Source: Gnetum montanum (lineage: Eukaryota; Streptophyta; Gnetopsida; Gnetales; Gnetaceae). From it: a stretch of 64,000 nt of DNA. The position numbers and the translations under genes were made by a program. This document shows positions 1-11,154 of the stretch, piece by piece. The stretch covers positions 72,397 through 136,396 of the forward strand of contig MNCI01009599.1 in NCBI GenBank assembly GCA_015680685.1, read 5' to 3'. The notes beneath the pieces are model-generated. The model was not told the origin of the DNA. It worked only from the letters and a program-made list of their open reading frames with translations, and did no database searches. Position 1 is the stretch's first letter. Every line of letters starts with the position of its first letter.

Positions 1-214
1 AATAATTAATAATTAATAATTAAACAATTAAAGACTAAGTGAATGTTGCAATGATGGTGTAATCTTGATCTTTATTAACGAATGTGTGCATGTCCAAGTA
101 TGTCACACTCGAACAAGGGTTTTGTACAATTACAAACATCACACTGCAGGCATGCACTTGGGAAAGAATTGAGAACTAACTAGAAACTGATAAAAAGACT
201 CTACCCTAGGACTT
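1..214 (-). repeat. Element A, 3' LTR remnant
   Basis: This stretch repeats 8090-8305 closely (shared tracts about tgaatgttgcaatgatggtg and the tgcacttgggaaagaattga region), so it is the second LTR of element A. It contains the R/U5-side sequence. The homology stops at about 214, where the sequence passes directly into the untranslated tail after the aORF. The U3 part of this LTR and the polypurine tract are therefore missing. The left end lies outside the window. Confidence 0.8.
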
Positions 215-337
215 GGATAAGTATGGAATTATTGACTAACTAGGAATTACTTCATGCTGTAGTGTGGAATTAAACAAAACAAAATTGGGACATAGACAGA
301 ATTACAAAAGACCAAATTGTTGGAACTTATGTGATTC

Positions 338-3127
338 CTAGCAGTAGTGGCTCCTCCATGGGCCTATTCCCCTTATCTTGTGCTCTAGGTTTTGGAAATG
401 GATGTATTTGGAGGAGCACCTGAAGATTTTCTTCTTCGGTCTAGGGATCAGGTGTCGTCCATGCTGATGTTCTGATATTTGATGGAGTTGGCACCTCCCA
501 TGGGCACGATATTTGCAAAAACATCTGATTAGCCTTGATGTACCAAGTCGCAAACAACTATCATTCCTCTTCATAGGCTCTGTCTTTGTCTTTGCATTCT
601 TGGTAGTCCATGAGCCATCGAGCTAAATTTTCCATGACATTCTTTTACCCTTGGTAGCTAATCTTGACTACCTCTAATTTAGAATTTGCTACCTCTAATC
701 TTTGTAGTGTCTTCTTATGTTTAGCAAATTCTTCTTCATATTTAGCATAGGTGGTTACTACCTATTTCTCCAATTCTATCCTCGGGCGTCTTGCTATCAA
801 CATGGCCAAGTTGGCATACCATAGGTTTGCCAACTCCATGTACTCAGTGAGATCTTGTATCTACAAGTTCTAGCTCTTTAGTTCTACTTGATGGATGAAA
901 GCATAAGTATCCAATATGGCATGCCAATCAGCATTCTAGGCACTAAGAGTGTTGATATGGGCTTTGGCCATATGGATTTCTTTCTTGATGATATGCTTGT
1001 ACATCCCCACCTGATCTCTAAAATGCTTTTTTAACTTTTCATGTCGCTTAGCCTCATTCTACCACATGCTTATTTTGATTGCCATCTTCTGACGAATCAT
1101 GAATACCTCCTCCATTGAAAGGGTTTTGTTTTCTCTGGCTAAGCAGTTCATGTCCTGTTTGACCCTTATTAACTATTTTCACATTTGCTGAAAATTCTTC
1201 TTGAGAACATTCTTCTATTTTTCTATTGTGGTCAATCAGAAGTTTTTGATGGCAAGGTGTTTATTTTCTTCTTATAGGGCTTTGAGTGCTTTGACATGTA
1301 CATATGTTTGAGCTTGTGCCTTTGAAGCATCTCAATTAGCCTTCTCTTTTTCCCTTGCCACTCTTTTATTTTATTCTAATAATTTATTCAGCTGCTTTGT
1401 TCAAAATGACTCTTGCTGGTCTGTAGGAATGAATTGGGATCGATCTCACTATGTAGCTTGTAGGATGACAAACTTCTCTTGGAGTCTTTTCAACTCCTTC
1501 TTTGCATGTTCAACCCTAACCTCTATTATGACTAGCTTTTCTTTTGTGGAGATGAGGTTTGACTACATTGCTATGACATCTTGAGGGATGTTGATCATGG
1601 ACGTCATCACTTGTCCTATCTACAACAACCAATCCAAAACATCCTCATGATCTGCAGGAGTCATTGAGGGATTGACTAAGGTTTGAGCATCACGTTCTCT
1701 TGAGAAATATGCCGGTGGCACAATAGAGACATTGAATGATTCTTTGATGTAGTCTACAACCACTTCTGCTACTCCTGCTACATCCTAGTGTTGCATGATC
1801 ACTACTGTGGTGCCTTCACTAGTTTCTAATTGCACTTGAAAGGATGCAACATTTCTAGAGATTTGTTGTGACTAGTGTGATTTTCCTCCTATTATTTGGA
1901 TGGAAACCTCACCCTATGCATGATCAATTAAGACTGTGGGTTGTACAACATCATCAATGATCTTGAAGAGATTTACCTCATCACAACTTCCCTAATTGAC
2001 CGATTCAGCAATGGCCCGGAGATGGCTCATTGACAGTTGATAGTCCTATGGTAGTGGTGGCAATTGGTCTTACTAGCCTATGGGTTGTGTGCTAGGCCCC
2101 ACTTCCTGTTGTTGATTGGGCCTTGTGTCTGAGAGTTAGTTGGGCCTAGTTGTTTGAGGTGCAGTGGGCCTAACTGTCTACTCTTGCTTAGGCTCCAGTG
2201 TCTCACCAGCATCTTTCCTTGGTGCCAATGGCTTTAGTAATTTAGCAAATGAGGCATTTTGAGCCTTTTTGGGGATGTCATTGGTGTATCCCAGAATTCT
2301 AGCATGTTGGCACATTTTCCTGATTAGGTAGGAAAAAGGTAATGCAAACTTCCCTATCTTACTTTCTTTAAACCACCTTAAAATTTTTGTGAGATAAAGA
2401 TGGGGTAGGTTGGCATCAACCTTGCCCATCAAGATGACACTTTCTCTAGCCACATAGGTGGAAATCCTGTTTAATCCTTTTGTTGGGAAAATGTGATATG
2501 TGCCAATTTTAAAATAGATCCTCTCTTTAAATGTGAGCTCTCCATATGTTTTATCCTCCTTACTGTACACCCTTTTTAACCATATTTTTCATACATCAGC
2601 ATTAGAGCAAGTGGACAAGTGAGCAACCTTAGGCACTATATTCGAAAGGTTCAAACATTTTGAAATGACCTTAGTAGAGAAATTGACTGAAATCCTACCA
2701 ATATCAATGGTGGTGCCTTCTTCCTTGTTATGCCAAAATTGGTACATCTTCCCCAAGTACCAATCGCCACTCTCAAGAGAACAAGCCATAGTGGAGATCC
2801 TTTAAGTTGATCTGTAATAGCTTCAGGGGAAAATTCAGTAAAAGGTCCAAAATTAAGTTCCATGATCACTACTGCTGACGTGGACCTTTCCTGAATTGCC
2901 TAAACATATTCAGGAGACAATGTGAGATGTTGCCCCTGTTCAGGTGCCCTACCTTCTCCACCCTTGGCATGCCTAGATTGTGCAGTAACAAGGGGCTCTT
3001 GGTGGATGTTGAGTGATTGTGCCTCCTACTCTTCATGTTCTATGGGAGATACTTGGCCTTTGCCTCTCCTTGGCTGTTTAGATGGACCTTGAAAGGGTCC
3101 TCATTGTTGTCCTCATTTAGGGGCCAT
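338..3127 (-). pseudogene. Element A accessory ORF (aORF), degenerate coiled-coil protein
   Basis: Decayed reading frame on the minus strand, starting at ATG 3127, directly after a splice-acceptor-like TTACAG. It aligns throughout with the better preserved copy in element B (17155-19914). The clearest open piece (2178-2570) reads like the N-terminal domain: a KIGTYHIFPTKGLNRIST segment, then a hydrophobic ALPFSYLIRKMCQHA segment. This pattern resembles the plant 'putative plant transposon protein' domain found in extra ORFs of plant retroelements; that match is from memory and was not searched. The remainder (about 2000 down to 338) is Glu/Lys/Gln-rich and probably coiled coil. Stops and frameshifts are frequent, so no protein is made from this copy. 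The function is unknown. Confidence 0.7.
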
Positions 3128-3378
3128 CTGTAATCACATAGGATCAACCATTAGTAAGGCCATCTAACAAAATTTGATTTATACCTTACTCATTACCTTT
3201 AATGAATTCAATTCTTACTTAGTGTGATTCAGAGTTAAAAATTTTCAAGAAAATCCCCCCTAAAGGTTTTAATGTTGGGCCCCATTTGATTAGGTGACTC
3301 CAAAAATGATTCCATGGTTTGGGTGAAAAAATAAAATTAATTTGGCCTACATTTTTAACATTTCTTAAGGTTACTTAC
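3128..3378 (-). other. Predicted intron before the element A aORF
   Basis: On the minus strand the donor GTAAGTAAC begins at 3378 and the acceptor TTACAG ends at 3128, directly before ATG. A branch-point-like TTACTAATG lies about 24 nt upstream of the acceptor. Element B has the aligned donor (GTAATTAAC), branch site and acceptor (TTGCAG), giving a 218-nt intron. Splicing itself is inferred. Confidence 0.6.
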
Positions 3379-3635
3379 CCTTTATGATATCCTTTGGACA
3401 ATGACGAAATTTGAAAAAACTATGCGCAACTTGAAGCATACCCTTCTCCCATGACTAAGTTAAACACTCCAGGTTTAAGCAGGTTTGATCGGAATGAGAA
3501 TCAGAGCATTAATGAGCAAGATATGGATGTTTGAATGATAGGTGCTCAGAGCATGAAAATTCGTGGAAGAAAATTACAACTCCCCTCGCATGAACAGTAG
3601 AAAATGACGTTGATGTGTGCGGGAGGGGGAGGTTC

Positions 3636-3735
3636 ATATATATAGATTTTATAGATGTGATATCGTGTAAGCGCTAGCGTAGACCCGATATCGTGTTGGA
3701 CCTGATACCGAATACCCAATATTGCATCCCTTTCC
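3636..3735 (-). promoter_or_regulatory. Internal promoter-like block of element A (TATA plus palindrome modules)
   Basis: Read on the minus strand, several decayed GATATCG modules (3660-3735) precede a TATA-rich stretch (CTATAAAATCTATATATA, 3636-3654). The order and spacing copy the U3 promoter of the family's LTRs, but the block lies inside the element, upstream of the predicted leader, intron and aORF. It is more mutated than the equivalent block in B. A remnant of an inserted LTR is an alternative, but no R/U5 or LTR end follows it. Confidence 0.5.
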
Positions 3736-3749
3736 AAATAGGGTACTTG

Positions 3750-5125
3750 GAAAAATTGATAAATTTTCAAATTTCCGAGGCCAAAAATGAAGGACTTAAG
3801 GTAAATTCGAAGGATCTAGGGTAACATTGAGAAGACCTAAAAGCACCAAAAGTGTAATGAAGTGGAATTCTACAATGAAGTTTGTGAATAGGGTGAGGAA
3901 AAATGACATGTAGTGGTGCACAGAAACATTTGAATTAAAATGATGATAAAGGAAAGGATAACTTTAGCAATGTAGTACTCGGAGGATACAAGATGATGTG
4001 GTGATATGCAATGAGTGCAAATTACAAAAGTTACACAGGTGGGTCCTCCCCAAAGCAGATTCCTACCTATCATGCCCTTACGTAACCACATCTTAAAATG
4101 TCCTTAGGCACTAGAAGGGTTAAATGTAATCCACACCAGTGCAACAAAACACACACATGTTAAATACCACTGTGATGAGGTATAAGTTCTATGCCACACA
4201 AGACATAAGTTCAAAAAATACTTAGATGATGCCCTAAACCCTAAATCATAAAAGGGATTGCAGAGATCAAGACATGAGGTAACTTCTCCTAGATACAATG
4301 AATTCGGAGTGTGGGGTGTGATTAATATATCATTAGCCTTTCACTCCAAAATCAAGACCAAGTCCATGCCTCTAATCAGTGACATCGCATTGTTTCATCC
4401 AATGATGAACAACCATAAGAGCACCATGACAACAAGGCATACAATCACTTGGTGTTTTTTCTAAGGGAGGAGTGAGTTGGAATTTCTTTGTGGCACATTT
4501 TTCTTGATATTTTCTTTATGTTTTTCTTTGTTCTTTTTCTTTTTCTTCTCGTCTAGCCGCTTTGGCACTTGGGCATTTCCAATGGTGATTTGGAGAAGCC
4601 ACCAAACTTCAGGCATGGGTACATGTCTTTCTAGTGGGATCCTCTAGAATAGCATTTAGTTTCTTTATTGAGTGCCTTTATCATAGCTCTTACTCTCATT
4701 TTTCATTAGATTTGCAAGAATCTTAGTATAACCAAGCTACATGATAGCACCTATAGATGTCACCAAAAGGAATCCACAAGTCCCTTTGATGTCACACCCT
4801 GGTCATTTCCTTTTAGTCCATCATTCTTCACTCTAGGCATAATGAGTACAAAGTTACTTTAAGTTTTAATGATAACATGAATATTATTGTACCCAAAGTA
4901 GAACCTCTTATTCATAGAATGGGTGGGTGGATGTTGTGGGCTCACTATCCAAATAATTAGTCACCTAAGACTTGATAGCATAGAACAACACCTCAACTAA
5001 TAAGTCACATGAGTACTTTATTCACTGATGAGATTACCCTCAAAAAGATAAAACTACAAATTGGAAATAAAAAAAATAATTTGGAAAACAAAAATTTGTG
5101 AAATCTAAGAAAAGGAAAAACATTT
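3750..5125 (-). other. Element A non-coding spacer between gag and internal promoter
   Basis: No coding sequence is visible. It aligns with the spacers of B (20500-21870), C (37000-38560), D (43413-44760) and H (62830-64000). The best conserved part is the block at 4040-4085 (gggtcctccccaaagcag and flanks), present in all five elements. Confidence 0.65.
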
Positions 5126-5139
5126 ACTAATTCGGCTTG

Positions 5140-7479
5140 TCAGAATGTAGGATATCCCCCATGACTAAACCCTTGAGTATGGCTAGAATTAATAAATGAA
5201 AAATTTGGATCCATGCATGTTGGAAACATTGCGGTCTAGTCATATCCAAATCACTAGGTGTCTTTTGATGTGGTGGTAGGAATATACCAAAACTGGGGTT
5301 CTCACACTTAATTAAAGTAGGCATAGTGGGGCAGATTATAAGATGTGGTCATGTGATAAGGAGCTGACACACTATGGCACCTGTGACCGTAAGATGGTAT
5401 GCAAGGATCGATATGTCTTCCTATGTGGTTATATTCATTGGGCTGCATGGCTATTGGAGCATTAATTGATGGCTTGGGTGAGGTAATAGGAGGCATTGAG
5501 TTCAAGGAAGAAGGTGCATCACAGTGTTGGGCTTGTGCTGAGTTGGAGGATGTAGTGGTTTTAGAACCGTGCTGTCTCTTTCTATGGTCATGCCTAAAGA
5601 AAGGATGCTTTCGACATTGTGGAAGACTTCCATTGCTATTGATAGTAGTATCATAAGTAACGCTCGTGGGTTGGTGTTGTGGTGCAAAACCTTCTGGCAC
5701 AACTGGTGGTGATGTAGAAGAAGATGAAGGATGAGAATATTGAGGGCGAGGATAAGTGTAAGAAACATGAGGTGGTGATCTTGTGAGAGAGGACATAGGT
5801 TGATAATACTTAGGAGAATGATAACGATGAGGTGAAATGGAGAAATAGGATGCTGAACATAATAAGCACTTGGTTTCAGCTAGTACAAAGGGTGTGGCTT
5901 GTTTAGCGATGGCCTCCCCCATGACTAGGGGTTCTACCACTGTGGTTGGACACGGTACTTCTATATGAAATCTAGATGTAGCATTCCTTCCCAATGCTCA
6001 TGTAAATGTGACAAGATTGGGCATTGGCCTTTAGGGTGATTGTACAGGCAAACATCACATTGATACGTATGGTTGGTACTTGAGTCCCTATCCTTATTGT
6101 CTTCAACCCTTCATTCCTATTTACGAATGGTGTTCTTTCTAGTTTCTAAGTTTGGCATCCTTTGTTTGTTCTAGTTGTTAGAGTGATCATGCGTGGTTTC
6201 ACCTCTAATAATGTTACCATATTCTCCACATTTTTCATGTACCCATTCCATCATCTTATTGATCTTTGCCTCAATTTCCTCTAGTGATTGCAATATTGGC
6301 AAAGATGATTCCACCTCCGTGAGGTGAGTTGATTTCTCCTTTTCATGAACCTTTGTTATTTTGAGATTTTGGCCCTATTGAGATTTTTCAACATTCTTCC
6401 ATTTGGCTATTTCTCCTTCTTCTTTTGCTACTTGCTTGATAAGCTCTTGGAATTGGTGAGTTCATAGTTCATATAGTTGACCTGGGGCATACATCCCTAG
6501 GGTCTCCCTTGTTTCACTACAAAGCCCATCCATGATGTGATACATTAGCCTTTCCTCAAAGAACCCATGTCCTGGGTAGTTGTTTAATAGCGAATAATAT
6601 CTCTCTAAGGCCATGTCCAAGGGTTCATGTTGCCCTTGTTTCCACTCTTGGATCTGTCTCCTCAAAGCTAGAACTCTTGCACATGTTTGATATCTTTTGT
6701 TGAAGAGTTCTACCATTGTTGGCCAACAATGAATAGATTTTGGTTTTAAAGACCTATACCATACTTTTTCTTGGCCAATGAATGTCATAGGAAAGAGCTT
6801 AAGTCTCTATAACCCATTATCAATATTGTTCCATGCACAGGCATCATAGAAGGCTTGCAAATAATGTTGTGAATCTAAATCATAGCCTCTTGAAAACTTG
6901 GGAAATTTATTTAAATCGAGCCTAGGTAGACGACTCTCTTTACAATGCCTACAGGATATTCGAATAGCCTCTTGTATATGCATTAGACTCTTAGTGGCTA
7001 GCAAGGGTTCATCATCACTAAGTAAGTCATGAGTTTGTGAGTTTAGACAATGTTGCCTATGTTCATGTGTGGCATTCTTGACTTTGCTCATGGGTTCAAT
7101 TTTTATTCTTATATCGACCCTTGGAGAAATGGTCATCCATGTCACAACCTGATGTTGAAGGAGTAGAGGAAGAGGGAGAACTAGAAGACTCATTGTGACT
7201 TTTGTAAGTCTCGCAATCATCCCCTAATGTAATCTTGCTAACCATTGAGAGGTTCCTAGGCCTTATGGGCCTCCTTGTTCTATGGGATGTCCCATCCTCA
7301 TTAAAGGTATCTAAGTTGGATGACAAGAGTCCTTGAGTATCATTGGGGTATTCATGAACATATGAGATTCATGCATAAGATTGAGTACTCCAAGCTTTGT
7401 CTTCATCATAAATTTCTTTGGTTCTTCGATGAATTGCCTCACTAGTCATTACATTATCATAGTCTTGTGAGAGAGACAT
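5140..7479 (-). pseudogene. gag: Element A gag, degenerate
   Basis: Gag of a tRNA-Asp-primed LTR element. ATG at 7479 aligns with the gag start of element D (41139). Order: acidic/Ser-rich N-terminus, the capsid-like retrotransposon Gag core (6462-6788, with AKVWYRSL-type residues decayed to EKVWYRSLKP, and LDMALERYYSLLNNYPGHGF), a charged linker, an intact zinc knuckle at 6021-6059 with spacing CX2CX3HX4C, and a long Pro/His/Ser/Tyr-rich tail ending in GGYPTF. Several stops and frameshifts break it. A TGA at 7096-7098 aligns with the first stop of element D. No protease or polymerase frame follows. The protein would form virus-like particles; this copy cannot do so without readthrough. Confidence 0.85.
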
Positions 7480-7592
7480 TATTGTGAATTGTGTATGACT
7501 TATTTGCAATTACTTTGTTTCTAAAAGATATATCACTAATACTTTATTACATCGATCTTGTATGATTTGACTAATCTAGATAACTAGCACTA

Positions 7593-7610
7593 TCCTCGGC
7601 AACAGTGCCA
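7593..7610 (-). other. Element A primer-binding site (tRNA-Asp type)
   Basis: The minus strand reads TGGCACTGTTGCCGAGGA one base after the LTR end. This is close to TGGCGCCGTTGCCGGGGA, the complement of the 3' end of plant tRNA-Asp that is used by Athila-like and related elements. Confidence 0.85.
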
Positions 7611-7611
7611 A

Positions 7612-8462
7612 TGATAAGCGACGAGGTACCCCTATGCTCAACCATACAAATAAAAGCGTGTACGCACAATCTGGTTGAACTCTATAGATAGACTAGTTGT
7701 GGCACCTAGATAGTTACACGTTGATCGTAGTTCGTTGTCTTCCCACCTAGACTAGTGTATGGTTTAGTTTATCGTGAGGTGTATGATGTGATTCCTAACA
7801 CTAGGCTTCTCCTAGAGACAATGGAAAATAATCTTGATTGAACTAATAGACAATGGAAAAGAAAATCAAAACTAGCCTAAGTGTGATGAGCATCCATCCT
7901 TAATCATCCATATGCATCTTGGACTTTGTGTACTACTTCTGGGATTACCAAGCACACATTACTCGAAGCACTACTAAATACACTATTGGGGTACCAAGTA
8001 GTCACACTTAAATGTTTATGATTAAGACATACTCATTCCGCATTTAATGACAAAAATAGTAAATGGTGATAAAAAAATATTAACTAAGAAAACAATAAAT
8101 AATAATTAACAATTAAACAATTAAAGACTAAGTGAATGCTACAATGATGGTGTAATCTTGATCTTTATTGTTGACTGTGTGCATGTCCAAGTATGTCACA
8201 CTTGAACAAAGGTTTCATACAATTACAAACATCACATTGCGGGCATGCACTTGGGAAAGAATTGAGAACTAACTGGAAACTGACAAAAAGACTCTACCTT
8301 AAGACTTACCAACTAACTTCCTTCTTGTGCGCTTGAATGCTATATTTATAGGCCTACACAGAAATCATGATATCATGTATTTGATATTGTTATCTAGGAT
8401 ACGATATTATGTACTTGATATCGAGGATTCGATATTGGGACTTGGCAAACCACAATTCATCA
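7612..8462 (-). repeat. Element A 5' LTR
   Basis: 851 bp. On the minus strand it begins TGATGAAT and ends GCTTATCA, followed by the primer-binding site. U3 (8350-8450) holds decayed GATATCG modules upstream of a TATA box (TATAAATATAG, about 8341-8351). R carries AATAAAGATCAAG (minus strand, about 8160-8172). It is the partner of the partial LTR at 1-214. Confidence 0.85.
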
Positions 8463-8553
8463 GATAGGTACATGAACAAATATAAAATAGATAAGAATAT
8501 AAAAAGGTAGAAATATCCTGAGAAAATCAAGGTAGATTTGCCTTCATTCACCA
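8463..8553 (-). repeat. Copia element K, 3' LTR remnant
   Basis: It matches 11490-11562 (shared aaatataaaatagataagaa and gtagatttgccttcat). On the minus strand it starts TGGTGAATGAAGG right after a polypurine tract AAAAGGGAGAA (8554-8565). Element A cuts it at 8462; the rest should lie left of the window. The 5-bp target duplication of A predicted from this side is GATAG (8463-8467). Confidence 0.7.
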
Positions 8554-8649
8554 TTCTCCCTTTTGAAGGTAAAGCTGCTTTGAAGAATGGTCTAGACCAT
8601 TTTTAGGAAATCAAGTCAGAAGAAGACCAAATGCTAATTGGTACTAGAG

Positions 8650-9315
8650 AAACTTTTTAGTAGTTGTTGACTTGGTGAGTACATCTGCAAGATTTACTTC
8701 AATAGATATTTTATTTAAAAGAATCCTTTGCTTGTAAAGTTCCTTAAGTCCTTATTCACCAAGATGTCCCATTCTTTTATGACACAAATTTAAATTGATA
8801 ACTATAAATGTAATTAATTTTTACTTTAATGTCTTAGCTTCTAATTTATATAGCTTGCATGTTTTAATTCCAGAAGCCAAAAGAGATGAACTATGTAGTA
8901 TTGAACATTTTCCACTTCCAAAGATAACTGTTAGTCGTACATCATCCAATTCACTTACAGATAAAAGATTTTTAGTAAGTGTTGGAACATGATGTACATT
9001 GGGAATCAGTTTAACTACTCCATTTATAAACTAAATCTTTACCTTTCCATAACCTATAACTTTGCATAAATCATCATTACCCAATCTTACCATTTCGAGA
9101 TCAGATGATGTATACTCATTGAACTAATCAACATGTGGAGTGTAGTGATGAGATGCACCCAAGTCCACATATCATGAATACATATCATCATTATTAAAAG
9201 ATGAGATAACATACAAATCTTCCTCCTGAGCAAGAGGGGCTTGATCACTTTTTGATATATGACTCTCTTTGCTCTTTTTCAAAGGGGCTTTACATTTGTT
9301 CTTTACATGACCAAC
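8650..9315 (-). pseudogene. Copia element K: Gag end, protease and GAG-pre-integrase fragment
   Basis: Minus-strand translation gives the second half of a Gag zinc knuckle (VGHVKNKC near 9300). A Ser/Asp-rich linker follows, then YVDLGASHHYTPH at about 9130-9170, which is the copia protease active-site region (DSGAS changed to DLGAS). Next come NVHHVPTLTKNLLSVSEL and CHKRMGHLGE, the usual protease end and GAG-pre-integrase motif. In-frame stops are present. Integrase, reverse transcriptase and RNase H are missing: the sequence jumps from the pre-integrase motif to the polypurine tract within about 100 bp, so K carries a large internal deletion. Confidence 0.85.
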
Positions 9316-10387
9316 TGATGAGTGGCGAGGTACCCCTACACTCCACCATACGAATACGAGCGTGCATGCGTGATCCGGTCGAACTCCGCAGACTAAATGC
9401 CTTAACGCCACAAGAAACACTTGGGGTTAATCGTTCGTTGTCTTCCCAGGTTTGCTTGTATGTGTCACGGTGTATAGTTAAGCAAGTCTGAGGTATGTGA
9501 TTTTTTTGGTATTTTCGGCTTATCTTCTATGCTACCAGGGGGAAAGAGTTGAGAAAACTAAACTAACTCTAACTAAGATCTAAGTCTAAATTAACTAGCG
9601 TCAGCATCCGTTCCCACTTACCGGACACACCCTGAACTATGCAACTGCAGCTTACCAAACGCTAATCGTTACTGGGATCGCCACACGTAACGCAAGTGCT
9701 CGAAGTGGTCGTACTGAGGCACCTATTTAGCCTACGTGTGATAAGCAGCCGATTCCTTAGCCAGCCGTACACACCCGTGGGTGCTCGTAACTAAGTCGTA
9801 CTTATCACACGATCTAGCCTAGCAATGAGCAGCCGATTCCTCAACTAGCCGTACACATTAGACCCGGGAGTTACCAAGCGCAGAATCCTGGAATACGCTA
9901 CTGGGTTACCAAGTAGCCAATGCTCGTAATTGAGTCGTACTCATGCATTGCGTCAAGCAGCCGATTCCTTGACTAGCCGTACACGTCCGTAGACGCTCGT
10001 AATCAAGTCGTACTTGAACGCACTAGGAAAGCAGGAAATAAAGCAATAAATGAAACCACGTGCTGCAAGGTTTATCCAAACAAGTTCGTCTTTATTGCCG
10101 TACACAACTTGGGTTCAGGTTACAAGCTGCTCGAATAAAGAGCCGTTCACTCTAGGACTCCTACTGCGGGCACATGGGGAAAAATTCTAACTCTGGAGTG
10201 ATCAATCTACCAGAGCTTCGCTACACTAGCCAGGATTGGGAAATGAAGGGAGTGCCGCCTCTTATTTATAGATATGGCGGTGGGACGCGATATCGCGTAC
10301 GCGATATCGCAGGAGAAGACGCGATATCGCGTACGCGATATCGCATGGGATGCGATATCGCGGCCTAGTGCAAGTCGCGTCTCATCA
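9316..10387 (-). repeat. Solo LTR of the palindrome-bearing family
   Basis: 1072 bp, starting TGATGAGT and ending CTCATCA on the plus strand, flanked by the perfect 5-bp duplication CCAAC (9311-9315 and 10388-10392). No internal sequence remains, so it arose by recombination between two LTRs. It is nearly the same sequence as the LTR of element H (61332-62373) and keeps many CpG sites, which suggests recent insertion. In minus orientation: U3 10387-10271, TATA box 10262-10270, AATAAAGACGAA polyadenylation signal near 10086-10097, U5 to 9316. Confidence 0.95.
10262..10361 (-). promoter_or_regulatory. U3 promoter of the solo LTR: palindrome array and TATA box
   Basis: Two perfect 24-bp palindromes (10287-10310 and 10321-10344), each made of two GCGATATCGC decamers around GTAC, plus a further GCGATATCGC at 10352-10361. 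The minus strand then runs into TATAAATAAG. The array is CpG-dense in an AT-rich background. A binding-site cluster is the simplest reading; no known plant factor is assigned. Confidence 0.7.
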
Positions 10388-10392
10388 CCAAC

Positions 10393-11082
10393 TTTACCAT
10401 AGTTCCAACATTAAGGTGGCATCTTTACAAATTTCTTAGGCTTATTCTTAAATTGAGATCTCTTAACAAACTTTGGATTTACATCATTTTTCATAAATAA
10501 CACATCATTTTGAGGAGTAGAAGTTTCCTTTCTTGCTTCCTCAGACAACAATTGACCAACAATCTTATCAAAAATAAAGATGGTAGATGTATTACTTATA
10601 GCCATCACAAATGTCTCCCATGAATCTGGAAGTGTGCTGAGAAGTGTGATGCACTAATCTTTCTCATCCATTTTGACCCCCATAGATTGTAACTGATGGA
10701 CTAGTGTATTAAAGATATTCAAGTGTTCTATAATGGTAGTACCTTCAACCATTTTACAATCATATAATTGTTTCTTCAACAACAACTTATTTGTTAGGGA
10801 CTTTGTTTGATACAAAGTTTGCAATTTATCCCATAAATCTTTAGCAGAATAAATAGTGGAAACATTAAGTAATATTGAATTTGAAAGACATAAATGAATT
10901 GTACTTATCACCTTCAGGTTCAACTTTTACCACTCTTCATTGGACATTTTATCAAGCTTTACTCCCAAAATTGCATTGTGCTAGTCCTTTTCAATGAGGA
11001 GAGCCTCCACCTTGATCTTCCATAATGCATAGTTGAACCTGTTAAACTTTTTAATTTCAATTTTGGACAAAGAGTTGGTCAT
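10393..11082 (-). pseudogene. gag: Copia element K gag
   Basis: Minus-strand copia Gag. It starts about 11082 with MTNSLSKIEIKKFN. The UBN2-type core follows: AKDLWDKLQTLYQTKSLTNK, LLLKKQLYDCKM, then TLLSTLPDSWETFV. A basic linker leads to the start of a zinc knuckle, CWNYGKVG (second Cys changed to Tyr). The solo LTR is inserted exactly here. Removing the LTR and one copy of CCAAC rejoins the knuckle in frame (GKVG to HVKNKC). Several stops are present. Confidence 0.85.
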
Positions 11083-11154
11083 GATTTTTCCCCGCAATTA
11101 CTTGACAAAATAATAGTGGTGCATGGAACCAATTGTTATTCCTAATAATACCAA

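Noticed and set aside
5308-5994. Pro/His/Ser-rich 228-residue host protein
   Set aside because: It is the C-terminal tail of element A Gag, collinear with D and B.
10271-10375. CRISPR-like array of short repeats
   Set aside because: The repeats are self-palindromic modules with tiny, irregular gaps inside an LTR U3 next to a TATA box; there are no spacers, leader or cas genes, and the genome is eukaryotic.
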